NCBI GenBank assembly: GCA_900769445.1
Contig: CAAGGR010000077.1
Location: 1-38,580 of the forward strand
Source: an uncultured Alistipes sp.
GTDB taxonomy: Bacteria > Bacteroidota > Bacteroidia > Bacteroidales > Rikenellaceae
DNA length: 38,580 nucleotides
Direction: 5' to 3'
Under the pieces are notes generated by a model. That model did not search any database. It worked only from the letters and a program-made list of their open reading frames with translations, and was not told the origin of the DNA. Shown here piece after piece: positions 9,301 through 16,428 of this stretch (positions are counted from its first letter, which is position 1; every line of letters begins with the position of its first letter). The position numbers were made by a program, and so were the translations under genes.

Positions 9301-9706
9301 TTGCAATTACCATACTCTCGGTCTGACCCGGAAAGTTGCTATCATCGTAGAGACCCTCACTATGGTTAGCAAGAAAGTGGATGATATGCGTATTATTAGG
9401 GATGATTGCCGAGAATGTGCCACTATCGACAGTATGTGTATTAAGATAGGCAACCTCGGAGCTGATATATAGACCATACTCGTTGAAGCAGAATAGAGTC
9501 ATATTGTTGAGATCCAATCCATCTGGGTCAACAGCGCGCGTATCGACACTCTTAATATCGCTAATATTAGCCGTAAAATCAATGCGTGTATAACCCTCGG
9601 GAATGGTAATATCGGGGAGTGGCTGGCATGCGTCATCGTTGACCACATCGCTCTGGCACGATATGAGTGACACTAATGCTATGTATATAAGTAGTAAACG
9701 TCTCAT
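6383..9706 (-). CDS. Large fimbrial (DUF4906-like) surface lipoprotein, second cassette
   Basis: Predicted type V pilus tip/accessory lipoprotein, 1107 aa. The signal peptide ends in a lipobox (LVSLISC, Cys17). A Thr-Arg-Ala site follows at Arg57 (VDTRAVDPDG), a candidate maturation cleavage. The N-terminal fimbrillin-like region (TLFCFNEYGLY), the RRNHHY..IH..G.LSFG block and a C-terminal carboxypeptidase-regulatory-like beta domain (GARIG..TI) all match the 1014-aa product at 23702-26746, so the two are paralogues. It starts 18 bases after the stop of the upstream minus-strand gene, so they form a two-gene operon. Codons such as TAT and AAA appear more often than in the plus-strand pilus operon, by eye. 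The ligand is unknown. Confidence 0.85.
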   Translation of the reverse strand: MRRLLLIYIALVSLISCQSDVVNDDACQPLPDITIPEGYTRIDFTANISDIKSVDTRAVDPDGLDLNNMTLFCFNEYGLYISSEVAYLNTHTVDSGTFSAIIPNNTHIIHFLANHSEGLYDDSNFPGQTESMVIANMEGGSGMLVYWSRFEKDATSEKSISKQIADLSYQINGTTVNGVKLIRNQAKITIDQWETTEFVVTGYRTVNIPAFGTVAPHHPERHFDIVNDWETTDEFVTLPNNQSLMTDITDINTKPEDYIFETINSGDRLVSVIIRGHRPGETEADDKYYRVVLQNIDGSNFMIRRNHHYNIHIVGMLSFGQNSFEEALNGAASNNAWISIDEWVNEISDGTETLWVEQTAYVLSSDQYAGTNWTLPYKYTIDNHGSAEAPTVTWLDNNVAYDNITNTYNSATGEGEITLRLYPMYEGNEQQVGSLLIKKGKLQRKITIYIIRTQVFTPAWISSQVYGVADEHVTLMFTVPDTCPDALFPFTVLVSVNHLDVRSDSGEQLPVYIKGEEGYFGADWEGINYKYAYTVTEPGKHRLHMRSILKHQDGDTESVHLEANFFETITKNAIFSGYDHVHRRIFIDNLHSYGNIYADDEVLYYMLVPQKRAHPLVFTIMLQERQANGTYEPYDHAPEEGSAEWHKNGCDEFLIYSKTFSDYRTYYDHNEDVYEEIQGLAWEGDVILFSEDTWSTNGRVMAFRTQDYKTSPSTPDMYGLQDDGTYNIFFLTNSTYNKDVVRVASNNHMSPHAYKYKRDGITPITDHNYDGNEYRSVIFDVAHYRPYRFAAQVKVSDGQNTVVIPSNSELLSNEVHGSQDEAVDDVKLSYKPGQKVDILFDITSFKGSDGCSVHPFGEHFGDHFEVYIDAPMLEIDYERYPESWYKENNGSGLNVDKLRRDPTIPGRFIYTVDRHRNHEREFGAEGLSVVNVDRSTTQFNEFGSKVPVVGSIDQTGERKSLPFKKSSITAGGNIHISTDKDKVIFWDKTFNVETSHIMGEIYYRDEQGEHPVPHNAFVAFVRLSTGARIGVATIYEDGKFELNLREEYKYTWTDDPIDFYYTIEDNGGNKITYNLNYEVDDEAKSVDLELLNKWANDGTPIILTRQM

Positions 9707-9724
9707 ATGTTTGAGGTATTGATG

Positions 9725-12115
9725 TTAATAGGCATCTCTTACGCAACGAATGGCGACATCTTTGACGCTCCACTTATCGGCAGCCTCGCTGACATTGCTA
9801 TTGTTTTTAGGGTTATACACAGGACCACTTGCGCTCATATAGTATCCACCATTGAGCAAGAAGTCGATAGCTGGAGCATCTACACCGTCACCACCCTGAA
9901 GCTCCATGATAATCTTAAGCTCCGCCTCGGTGGGTAGACGCCAGTTATCATATACCGTATATGGAGCCTGACCATTATCGTTAATATCATCAACCTCAAC
10001 ATAGTTCTTGCAGTGGTCGGCAAAGACAACCAACTTCTCCCGACTGCTAAGCTTGTCAAGATTGCTATATGTCGAGAGCACAGCACCAAGGCGCGAGGCT
10101 ATAACAAACGAGGGTGATACCAACTTGGCGTTAGCATCATCTTCTGCAGTATATCCATATTCATCTATGTTCGGTCGAGCAAGGGTGTAGTCTTGTGATG
10201 TTGCCATCACGCGAACCTTATAGTTACGCACATTGTGTGTCTCGCAGCTTGAGGTGCTCATTGTCCACTTATAGCTGCTGCCACCACCCCACCAGCTACC
10301 GCCACTGCGTGCGTAAGTGTAGGAGTAATAGTTGATGGCGTACCTCTTACCATCGTTGTTTTTATTGCCTCGCACCTTGGAACAGGTCCAACCATAGCCG
10401 TTTGTCGGTGCTGCATTGGAATAGGTGTATTTGACACTCTTTGTGTTAAGATCTACATCATCAATTGTATAGATACTTACAATATGGTCGCGCTCGAATA
10501 GATATGTCGTAGGGTCATCTCCTGCGGCGGTTAATTTATCTATATTGCTTCTAAACGAATGTTCATCCGTTGTGCGATAGAAATAGTCATCGCGGTATGA
10601 GAACCAGGGCAGTGAGTTTGTGATGTAGATCAACGGGTACTGCTCAACGTCAATAATCTCAGTAAGACCATCCTCGTTCTCTACTTGAATTTGGAAGTAG
10701 CATATAGTGTTATTTGTTGGCACCTCGCTATGTACTCCGATATTACCCGAGTGAGCATTGGCATCTACAATGCCATAGATATTCTGTATCTCGCGATTGC
10801 TTAATGACACCCTTTCGCTATACTTATTAAGATAGTAACCACTATTGGGGACATAGGTTACTGTCACTGGTGACGAGGATGAGAAGTATAGAGACTCAAG
10901 ATCCTCATCAGTGTTGTACATTATAAGTTTGTTCTTATTTACCTTCAGATATTTAACCGTGTTTTCGCCTGTGACCTTAAGATCTACTCTCTGCCATGGC
11001 GTTGTGAAGTATTGCAAAGCCTCTATATTCTCTGGAGCAGAGTAGTCCTCGGCTCCTGGTGCATTAAGGTTAATGCGTAGGTCGTAGAGTGTATTGCGTT
11101 TAATTCGGTGGTAGCTATCGCCCACACTTCCCTCCATCTTACTGAAAGATATCTGGTAGTAGTTGTTTATATACTCTATAGGGGTGCTATCATCGCTCTC
11201 CTTATACGATATTGGAATCATAACAACCAATGATGTACCCTTGTCGAATGCCTCACTACTATTCCAGGTGTGTGAGTAGCAGTAGGCGGTAATATGTAGA
11301 TTATAAATGCCATCGGAGTCTTTAAAGAGTGTGTAATATGGTGTTTGTGATATAGTGGTCGATGCCCAATATGGACGCGCGCCACCCTCTGTTAGAGGGT
11401 AGCTACCCTCCTCAACGAGCGTAGTGCGTGTGGGCATATTTCGCATCAAGTAGCCCTGTGATTGAGCTATAAGCTCTGGAGTGAATGTAACCTTGTCGCC
11501 AGGTTTGATAGTAACAATAATCTTGGCAGCAGCGCGTCTTAAGGTGGCTTTTAGTACCACATCATCTGTTGAACCACTCTTATTGATAATTACGGTAGAT
11601 TGTGTCGCTGGTTCGCTATCACCCATATATGCCACACCATCCATAAGGAACATCTGGGGATAGTGACTATGTGGATTTCCAAACTCAATGCCTGAAAGAT
11701 GTATGTTGCTATTTGTCTGGTCAAGATTGAGGAAATCGCTATGTTCAACGAGCGCCCCGTTTTTGTAGTATATGCTCTCATTATGATCACTATTGGCTAT
11801 GACATATACTTTGTAGGCTCTAACCTCTTCAAAGTCCTGTTTGGTAAGACCAAGTGATACTACGCCATCAGGAGTTGCAGATACTGATACTCGCTCGTGG
11901 TAGAATCCGCTATATGTTATGCCATCGTCATTGAGTTTGTAGAACAAGATGTCAAGATGGTGCAGGTATGACTCATATTCATTATCTGCAATAGTGGCGC
12001 GAGTTTCGCCATAGGGCATAAAGTAGAGCTTTATACGATTGTCCATACTGGGGATATGCTCCTCAAAATGAGAGCTGCAGCCCACAATATGGAGCAAGAG
12101 CGTAAGTGCTGACAT
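9725..12115 (-). CDS. Fimbrial tip-like lipoprotein with C-terminal WRLPTE domain, second cassette
   Basis: 796-aa surface lipoprotein paralogous to the 733-aa product at 21449-23650. A very short signal peptide ends at Cys13 (HIVGC) and lacks any Lys/Arg; no better in-frame ATG exists before the upstream stop near 12155. Thr-Arg-Ala at Arg39 is the candidate maturation site. Shared blocks include LRRAAAKI, NAPGAED, LVSPSF.IAS and a C-terminal domain with DHCKNYVEV, NWRLPTEAEL and IRCVRDA, resembling DUF1566/FGE-like (C-type-lectin-like) folds. A Gly/Ser/Trp-rich segment (about 10255-10400) differs strongly from the paralogue. It is the first gene of the minus-strand pair, divergent from a thioredoxin-like gene 50 bases away. 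Confidence 0.82.
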   Translation of the reverse strand: MSALTLLLHIVGCSSHFEEHIPSMDNRIKLYFMPYGETRATIADNEYESYLHHLDILFYKLNDDGITYSGFYHERVSVSATPDGVVSLGLTKQDFEEVRAYKVYVIANSDHNESIYYKNGALVEHSDFLNLDQTNSNIHLSGIEFGNPHSHYPQMFLMDGVAYMGDSEPATQSTVIINKSGSTDDVVLKATLRRAAAKIIVTIKPGDKVTFTPELIAQSQGYLMRNMPTRTTLVEEGSYPLTEGGARPYWASTTISQTPYYTLFKDSDGIYNLHITAYCYSHTWNSSEAFDKGTSLVVMIPISYKESDDSTPIEYINNYYQISFSKMEGSVGDSYHRIKRNTLYDLRINLNAPGAEDYSAPENIEALQYFTTPWQRVDLKVTGENTVKYLKVNKNKLIMYNTDEDLESLYFSSSSPVTVTYVPNSGYYLNKYSERVSLSNREIQNIYGIVDANAHSGNIGVHSEVPTNNTICYFQIQVENEDGLTEIIDVEQYPLIYITNSLPWFSYRDDYFYRTTDEHSFRSNIDKLTAAGDDPTTYLFERDHIVSIYTIDDVDLNTKSVKYTYSNAAPTNGYGWTCSKVRGNKNNDGKRYAINYYSYTYARSGGSWWGGGSSYKWTMSTSSCETHNVRNYKVRVMATSQDYTLARPNIDEYGYTAEDDANAKLVSPSFVIASRLGAVLSTYSNLDKLSSREKLVVFADHCKNYVEVDDINDNGQAPYTVYDNWRLPTEAELKIIMELQGGDGVDAPAIDFLLNGGYYMSASGPVYNPKNNSNVSEAADKWSVKDVAIRCVRDAY

Positions 12116-12165
12116 TATATGTAATAGGAATATATTATTATTTGTTATAAATATTTAATATAAAT

Positions 12166-12693
12166 ATGAGGCTGTTTTGTAATATTATTGTTAGCATTTT
12201 AGCACTTGTGTTTACGGGATGTGGTAGGCATGTGATAGAAGATTTGCCAACGTACGAAGAGAGTAGTCTTGTGAAAGAGGGCGACAAAGCGCCGTTGTTC
12301 AGTGCGACACTACTTGATGGTACAGTGGTATCACTTGCGGATTATCAAGGCGAATATGTGATGCTAATCCTATTTTCGCACACCTGTCCCGACTGCAGGA
12401 TGCTCTTAGATGAGCTTCAGGGACTTATAAATAGCGAAGTGCAGATGCCGTCAATTCTTGCTGTGGGGCGCAATGCAACGGAGGAAGAGCTTAGAAAATA
12501 TAGTGCTGCTGCGGGCTATACTGTTGCTATGGTGGCAGATGCTGATAGGAGGATATTTAACTTATACGCTACAACCTATGTTCCGAGAGTATATCTTATA
12601 GATGCCCTGGGTACTGTGGCGATGCTCAAGATTGAATATTCACATAACACTTTAACAGAACTCATAGAGTATGCCAACAGCTTGAGCAACTGA
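12166..12693 (+). CDS. TlpA/ResA-like thioredoxin-fold lipoprotein
   Basis: Exported thiol-disulfide oxidoreductase candidate, 175 aa. The signal peptide ends in a lipobox (ALVFTGC, Cys19), so the protein is membrane-anchored and extracytoplasmic. The AhpC/TSA-Redoxin start (EGDKAPLFSATLLDG) is followed by the active-site CPDC at 74-77 and a cis-Pro candidate in YVPRVYLID. It is divergent from the fimbrial tip-like gene with only 50 bases between the starts and ends before a bidirectional terminator. A role in disulfide handling of the neighbouring Cys-containing lipoproteins is inferred from position only. Confidence 0.85.
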   Translation: MRLFCNIIVSILALVFTGCGRHVIEDLPTYEESSLVKEGDKAPLFSATLLDGTVVSLADYQGEYVMLILFSHTCPDCRMLLDELQGLINSEVQMPSILAVGRNATEEELRKYSAAAGYTVAMVADADRRIFNLYATTYVPRVYLIDALGTVAMLKIEYSHNTLTELIEYANSLSN

Positions 12694-12713
12694 TACTACG
12701 CGACATCAATCTC

Positions 12714-12767
12714 CTCAAGCCTAAGCCTGAACATAGGTCTAAGTTGAGCTTAGGTCTGGGCCTAAGC
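12714..12767. repeat. Clustered inverted repeats (CCTAAGC/GCTTAGG)
   Basis: Between the convergent thioredoxin-like and deiminase genes, the heptamer GCTTAGG (12748-12754) pairs with CCTAAGC (12761-12767) across a six-base loop. An upstream copy of CCTAAGC (about 12720) and CTCAA/TTGAG arms allow a competing hairpin with the same sequence. Function unknown. Confidence 0.5.
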
Positions 12768-12805
12768 AGTAATCCCAACCATATCCATTGTAGTCAGTGA
12801 AAAAT

Positions 12806-12843
12806 AAAAAACCTCGCCACATGTTGCTGTGACAAGGTTTTTT
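12806..12843. terminator. Bidirectional terminator
   Basis: AAAAAACCT (12806-12814) pairs with AGGTTTTTT (12835-12843), with an inner CACA/TGTG stem and mismatches between. A-rich on the left and T-rich on the right, it serves both the plus-strand thioredoxin-like gene and the minus-strand deiminase gene. Confidence 0.75.
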
Positions 12844-12909
12844 ATATACCTTTAATGAAAATATAAGAACCCAACAATCAGGAAACCTCTCTAAGTCCAC
12901 TCCTCATTA

Positions 12910-14160
12910 TTAAAATTCTGTTTCCACGCGCTCAGCTCGTATAACCTGAGTCATGCAGTGGGCGGCTCCATACCCCTTAATAAGTGTCTCCAGAGGCATC
13001 CACTCTACCTTTACTCCATGCTTGGCAAAAGACTCCTGCAACGCCTTAGACTGATTGCCAACCGCCATGATATGGCGAGGAGCAATAGTGAGGAAATTAT
13101 TAGCATAGTGCAACTCATCTGCCTGATTAATCGGTATAATCGTAAAGCCTTGCTCTGTCAAGAACTCCACAAATGGCACACCCTGACGTGTTAGCTCATA
13201 CTCCTTCTGTCCCTTCTTACGGGTGTATAGGTCTACAGTTACCCACTCAGGATCACCCTCCTTAGCATAGTAGCGACTCTCGACAAGTGTACATAAATCC
13301 TTATCTATGATATTGAAATATGTATCGAGATGCATCTGCATCTGCCACCACTTATTATCATTAACAACAGCTACCATATCGTGGCCAAAGGCATCTGCCT
13401 CCATTATCTGCTTGATAGCCTCAATATTTGTACGCATTCCACAACCGATATATGAGATATCGCCACCACGGAGATAGTCGCCACCCTCCAATCTACCATC
13501 GCCCGAGATTGTAAGGATTGGCGATACGCCCAACTGCTCATAGCATAGTGCAATCACTTGTGTCTCATAAGCGCGCTGTTTCGAGTTCATCTGACAGATA
13601 ATATGTCCGCGAGGTGTGGTGATACTCTGGTCGCGAGTGAAGTATAAGTTCATCATCGGTGAGTGAGAGTATACAGCCTCGAAGCCTGTATTTGTGTCAG
13701 AGTGGTATAGTGTTACCTTAGGTTGCAACAAGATACAACGCACGAGGTCGGCACGCGACATCTCATTAATAACATACTGACGATACTCCTCCGACTCCTT
13801 AGGGTCGATATTAGGCATATTCTCTGTATCGTAGATAAGGATATCCATAACACATTCACGCAACTTCTCGATAGGCACTTGGTTAAGCACCTCTGTTACG
13901 GTATAGACCTTAACACCGTTACGCTCAAGGGCAGCGATATAACCTCGATGCTCCTGTGCGGCCTGATCCACGTCGAAGTAGTACTCGAATAGTCCAGCGT
14001 ATGGATGCAACACACCATAGAATAGCTCTTCGCCAGGTGTGTGCATTAATATAGCCTTAGCATAATCCCACTCTGAAGAGGGATATGTAGCAACATCCTG
14101 CGCCGATGTAACGAATGACGTTGCAAGAATAATAGATAGTAATAGGAAATAGCGCTTCAT
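12910..14160 (-). CDS. Exported arginine deiminase-family protein
   Basis: 416-aa member of the arginine deiminase/amidinotransferase superfamily, which hydrolyses L-arginine to citrulline and ammonia. Active-site motifs are intact: FTRD (Asp177), EGGD (Glu225), HLDT (His277, Asp279) and the nucleophile Cys402 in AAHCMT. Unlike cytoplasmic ArcA, it has an N-terminal signal peptide (about residues 1-20, cleavage near TSA/Q), so it should be periplasmic or secreted. I chose the ATG at 14158-14160 rather than one at 14208: the shorter form has a clean signal peptide, and a well-formed promoter (14178-14208) lies between the two. Substrate could be free arginine or another guanidino compound. No arcB or arcC is nearby. 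Confidence 0.88.
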   Translation of the reverse strand: MKRYFLLLSIILATSFVTSAQDVATYPSSEWDYAKAILMHTPGEELFYGVLHPYAGLFEYYFDVDQAAQEHRGYIAALERNGVKVYTVTEVLNQVPIEKLRECVMDILIYDTENMPNIDPKESEEYRQYVINEMSRADLVRCILLQPKVTLYHSDTNTGFEAVYSHSPMMNLYFTRDQSITTPRGHIICQMNSKQRAYETQVIALCYEQLGVSPILTISGDGRLEGGDYLRGGDISYIGCGMRTNIEAIKQIMEADAFGHDMVAVVNDNKWWQMQMHLDTYFNIIDKDLCTLVESRYYAKEGDPEWVTVDLYTRKKGQKEYELTRQGVPFVEFLTEQGFTIIPINQADELHYANNFLTIAPRHIMAVGNQSKALQESFAKHGVKVEWMPLETLIKGYGAAHCMTQVIRAERVETEF

Positions 14161-14177
14161 AATCTGTATATTTTCCA

Positions 14178-14208
14178 CAAATATACAAAAAAAGTCTAAA
14201 CAGAACAA
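14178..14208 (-). promoter_or_regulatory. Promoter of the deiminase gene
   Basis: On the minus strand a -7 element TATATTTG (14185 to 14178) is preceded after exactly 20 bases by TTG (14208-14206) as the -33 element, a very good Bacteroidota promoter. Transcription would start about 10-12 bases before the ATG at 14160. Confidence 0.7.
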
Positions 14209-14292
14209 TTTAAGCGATTATATTACCTCAAATATTCTAATAATTTTTAACGCAAAAATGAACATTTTAGAATATCGGCAGGATATTTTTAT

Positions 14293-14327
14293 TACATTTG
14301 CCTCACTTTGTGCTAATTACCCCCCCC
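14293..14327 (+). promoter_or_regulatory. Promoter and C8 tract before the AraC-type regulator
   Basis: The -7 element TACATTTG (14293-14300) has only a weak -33 candidate (TTTAG near 14266-14270). A run of eight C residues (14320-14327) lies in the predicted 5' UTR, 46 bases before the ATG at 14374. Confidence 0.5.
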
Positions 14328-14373
14328 AATAATGGGATGAATAGCTCAAATAACAGTGTAACAGAGATTAAAT

Positions 14374-15573
14374 ATGGAATTTTTATATTGGATAGTTGCT
14401 ATTATCGCTATTGTTATCGGCATATTCCTTTTGTCCATAAAGTATGATGGACATCTTGACGAACGCTCTTATAGAACAATTCGCTATTTACTTGCTTTTG
14501 GCACATTCTTAGATGCTATAATATGCTTAGTATCTGGATTTTGTATAGCAAATGGGTATGACCCTATCATGCTAGACCAGCACTTTGTTCCTATTATCTT
14601 CAACATTCAACTATCTGTTATGGCATATGCAATGATGGGGTTGTTACACATCAACCATATCAACAGATACACACCTTGGCCATATAATATTTCGGCAATC
14701 GGAGCAGTAGCTATCATATTTATAAGTTACTATATATGGAGCGGTGGCGTATTTAGTTGGGATATATACACAGACTTTATTGCTAACTGTCGCTTTATAA
14801 GCTGGTTTAGAACGATATATGTGATATATCTATTGCTTGCACTCATACGTTCTTGTGTGCATCTTATCCACGCATCGCACCGATATATACATATTGTAGA
14901 GAACTACTTCTCTGAGGAGGAGGTAATTTCGGGTCGTCGCCTATCTGCCTCAGTATATATCTTTGTCATCTACTTTCTATGCTCTGCATCAGTATTTCTA
15001 ATACCAAATATACTTGTAAACCAGATTATTGAGTTTATAATCGCAGGTTGTTTAATGTTATTCGCTATAATGATTATCAACCTACATAACACCTATTTCA
15101 AGATCTACCCTCCACACAACCTTGCCATGATGCTTCAATCTTTGGAGGATCGTAAAAATGGCGTTGTAACAGATGTCAAAGATCCTGAGGAAGAGGTTAT
15201 TGATAGTACGATAGAGAGCGCTCGAACTATAATGCGTGGAGGTATCGAGGATATAATCGCGGCTTGGTCTCAGCGCGATGATAAGCCATATGTAAAGGAG
15301 TCGCTAACGCTATTAGATGTAGCAGAGGATACAAAACTAAGCCCACGTCTATTGAGTGAGTTTTTGAATAAATATTATAAGGTAAACTTCTGTACTTGGA
15401 TCAACACCTTGCGTATTGAGGAGGTGAAAAGGCTACTAATCGAGAGACCTTCGCTCTCTTTGGGAGAGATTTCTGTAATGGTTGGCTTCTCCGATCCTGC
15501 AAGTTTGAGTAAAATTTTCAAAAAAATATCTAACGAATCACCATCTGCATATAAAAAGCGCCTAACCACATAA
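14374..15573 (+). CDS. Membrane-embedded AraC-family transcriptional regulator
   Basis: 399-aa one-component regulator. The N-terminal 235 residues form about seven hydrophobic helices (the first at residues 4-22, then 38-61 and onward), followed by an acidic linker and a C-terminal AraC/HTH_18 DNA-binding domain (about 290-399: LSPRLLSEFLNKYY, then LGEISVMVGFSDPASLSKIF). Proteins of this layout sense a signal in or through the membrane and bind DNA directly. It is divergent from the exported deiminase and upstream of the pilus operon, so those are its most likely targets; this is inferred from position. A terminator (15653-15690) ends its transcript. Confidence 0.87.
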   Translation: MEFLYWIVAIIAIVIGIFLLSIKYDGHLDERSYRTIRYLLAFGTFLDAIICLVSGFCIANGYDPIMLDQHFVPIIFNIQLSVMAYAMMGLLHINHINRYTPWPYNISAIGAVAIIFISYYIWSGGVFSWDIYTDFIANCRFISWFRTIYVIYLLLALIRSCVHLIHASHRYIHIVENYFSEEEVISGRRLSASVYIFVIYFLCSASVFLIPNILVNQIIEFIIAGCLMLFAIMIINLHNTYFKIYPPHNLAMMLQSLEDRKNGVVTDVKDPEEEVIDSTIESARTIMRGGIEDIIAAWSQRDDKPYVKESLTLLDVAEDTKLSPRLLSEFLNKYYKVNFCTWINTLRIEEVKRLLIERPSLSLGEISVMVGFSDPASLSKIFKKISNESPSAYKKRLTT

Positions 15574-15578
15574 CGTAC

Positions 15579-15596
15579 TAATAATCAGGATTATTA
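15579..15596. promoter_or_regulatory. 18-bp palindrome upstream of the pilus operon
   Basis: TAATAATC (15579-15586) and GATTATTA (15589-15596) form a perfect palindrome with a two-base centre, five bases after the regulator stop. It suits a dimeric DNA-binding protein better than an RNA hairpin; no direct evidence of function. Confidence 0.35.
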
Positions 15597-15652
15597 TTTA
15601 TAATTTGCCAATTTACGCATAAATAAACAACCATTTTTCAAATAAATTTAAC

Positions 15653-15690
15653 CACTTGATAATTCCTACCACGAATTGTCAAGTGTTTTT
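15653..15690 (+). terminator. Terminator of the AraC-type regulator gene
   Basis: A 12-bp stem CACTTGATAATT (15653-15664) pairs with AATTGTCAAGTG (15674-15685) with one T-G pair and a nine-base loop, followed by TTTTT. Confidence 0.8.
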
Positions 15691-15703
15691 GTTTGTGTTC
15701 ATA

Positions 15704-15711
15704 TACTTTTG
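15704..15711 (+). promoter_or_regulatory. Candidate -7 element of the main pilus operon
   Basis: TACTTTTG fits TAnnTTTG just after the regulator terminator. No good -33 element is visible at 19-21 bases, which suits an activator-dependent promoter. It would give a 5' UTR of about 120 bases before the ATG at 15841. Confidence 0.45.
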
Positions 15712-15840
15712 CCACCAGAAACAAGCGACATTCCAACGAGACCTATTGGGAGTGGGTTAAATTGAGAGTCCTCGTTTCAAGAGTAATAATTGAGTGAAGT
15801 AAAAAATTACAATTGTTTAATTACCTAAATTTAACTGAGT

Positions 15841-16416
15841 ATGAAGCGACTTCTGTTTGTACTCTTAGTGGCGATAGTAGGCTTTGCAGGCAAGGCTGAT
15901 GCGCAACAAGTGGCGCTCAAAACAAATGCGCTCTATTGGGCGACCACTACACCAAACCTCGGTGTCGAGATTGGACTTGGTCAGCGCACATCGTTGGAAT
16001 TCATGGCAGGCTACAACCCATTTACGCTCAACAAAGAGCTAAATAAGAAGATTAAGCACTGGTCAATTATGCCAGAGTTCCGCTACTGGTTCTGCGAGAG
16101 CTTCCAGGGACACTATGTGGGCGTACACACGGGATATATGTTCTACAACGTAGGTGGCATCCAGATTCCTTTCCAGTCTGAGGAGACTAAGCTAAACCGC
16201 TATCAGGGTTGGGCAACAGGATTAGGCGTATCGTATGGTTACACTTGGATTCTTGGCGAGCGTTTCAACCTCGAGGCAAGTGTCGGTCTTGGCTATGCTT
16301 ACACCAACTTTGATGTATACGAGTGTAAGACTTGTGGTAAGTACAAAGGCCCAGGCGACAAGCACTACGTAGGCCCTACGAAGGTGGCAATAAACCTAAT
16401 TTATATGATTAAGTAA
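15841..16416 (+). CDS. DUF3575-family outer-membrane barrel, first pilus-operon gene
   Basis: 191-aa exported protein. The signal peptide (about 1-21, cleavage at ADA/QQ) is followed by the DUF3575 pattern (VALKTNALYWATTTPNLGVE) and alternating amphipathic strands ending in an aliphatic/aromatic C-terminus, as in small outer-membrane beta-barrels. A CKTCG pair lies near the end. DUF3575 genes commonly open type V pilus operons in Bacteroidales; the molecular role is not established here. The next gene starts 12 bases later. Confidence 0.87.
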   Translation: MKRLLFVLLVAIVGFAGKADAQQVALKTNALYWATTTPNLGVEIGLGQRTSLEFMAGYNPFTLNKELNKKIKHWSIMPEFRYWFCESFQGHYVGVHTGYMFYNVGGIQIPFQSEETKLNRYQGWATGLGVSYGYTWILGERFNLEASVGLGYAYTNFDVYECKTCGKYKGPGDKHYVGPTKVAINLIYMIK

Positions 16417-16428
16417 AAGATTACAACT

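Noticed and set aside
14161..14208. 16-codon N-terminal extension of the deiminase
   Set aside because: It crosses the -33/-7 promoter and would bury the signal peptide behind a Cys/Phe-rich stretch.
15579..15596. Palindrome as a Rho-independent terminator
   Set aside because: The two-base centre is too tight for a stable RNA hairpin and no T-run follows; a better terminator is at 15653-15690.
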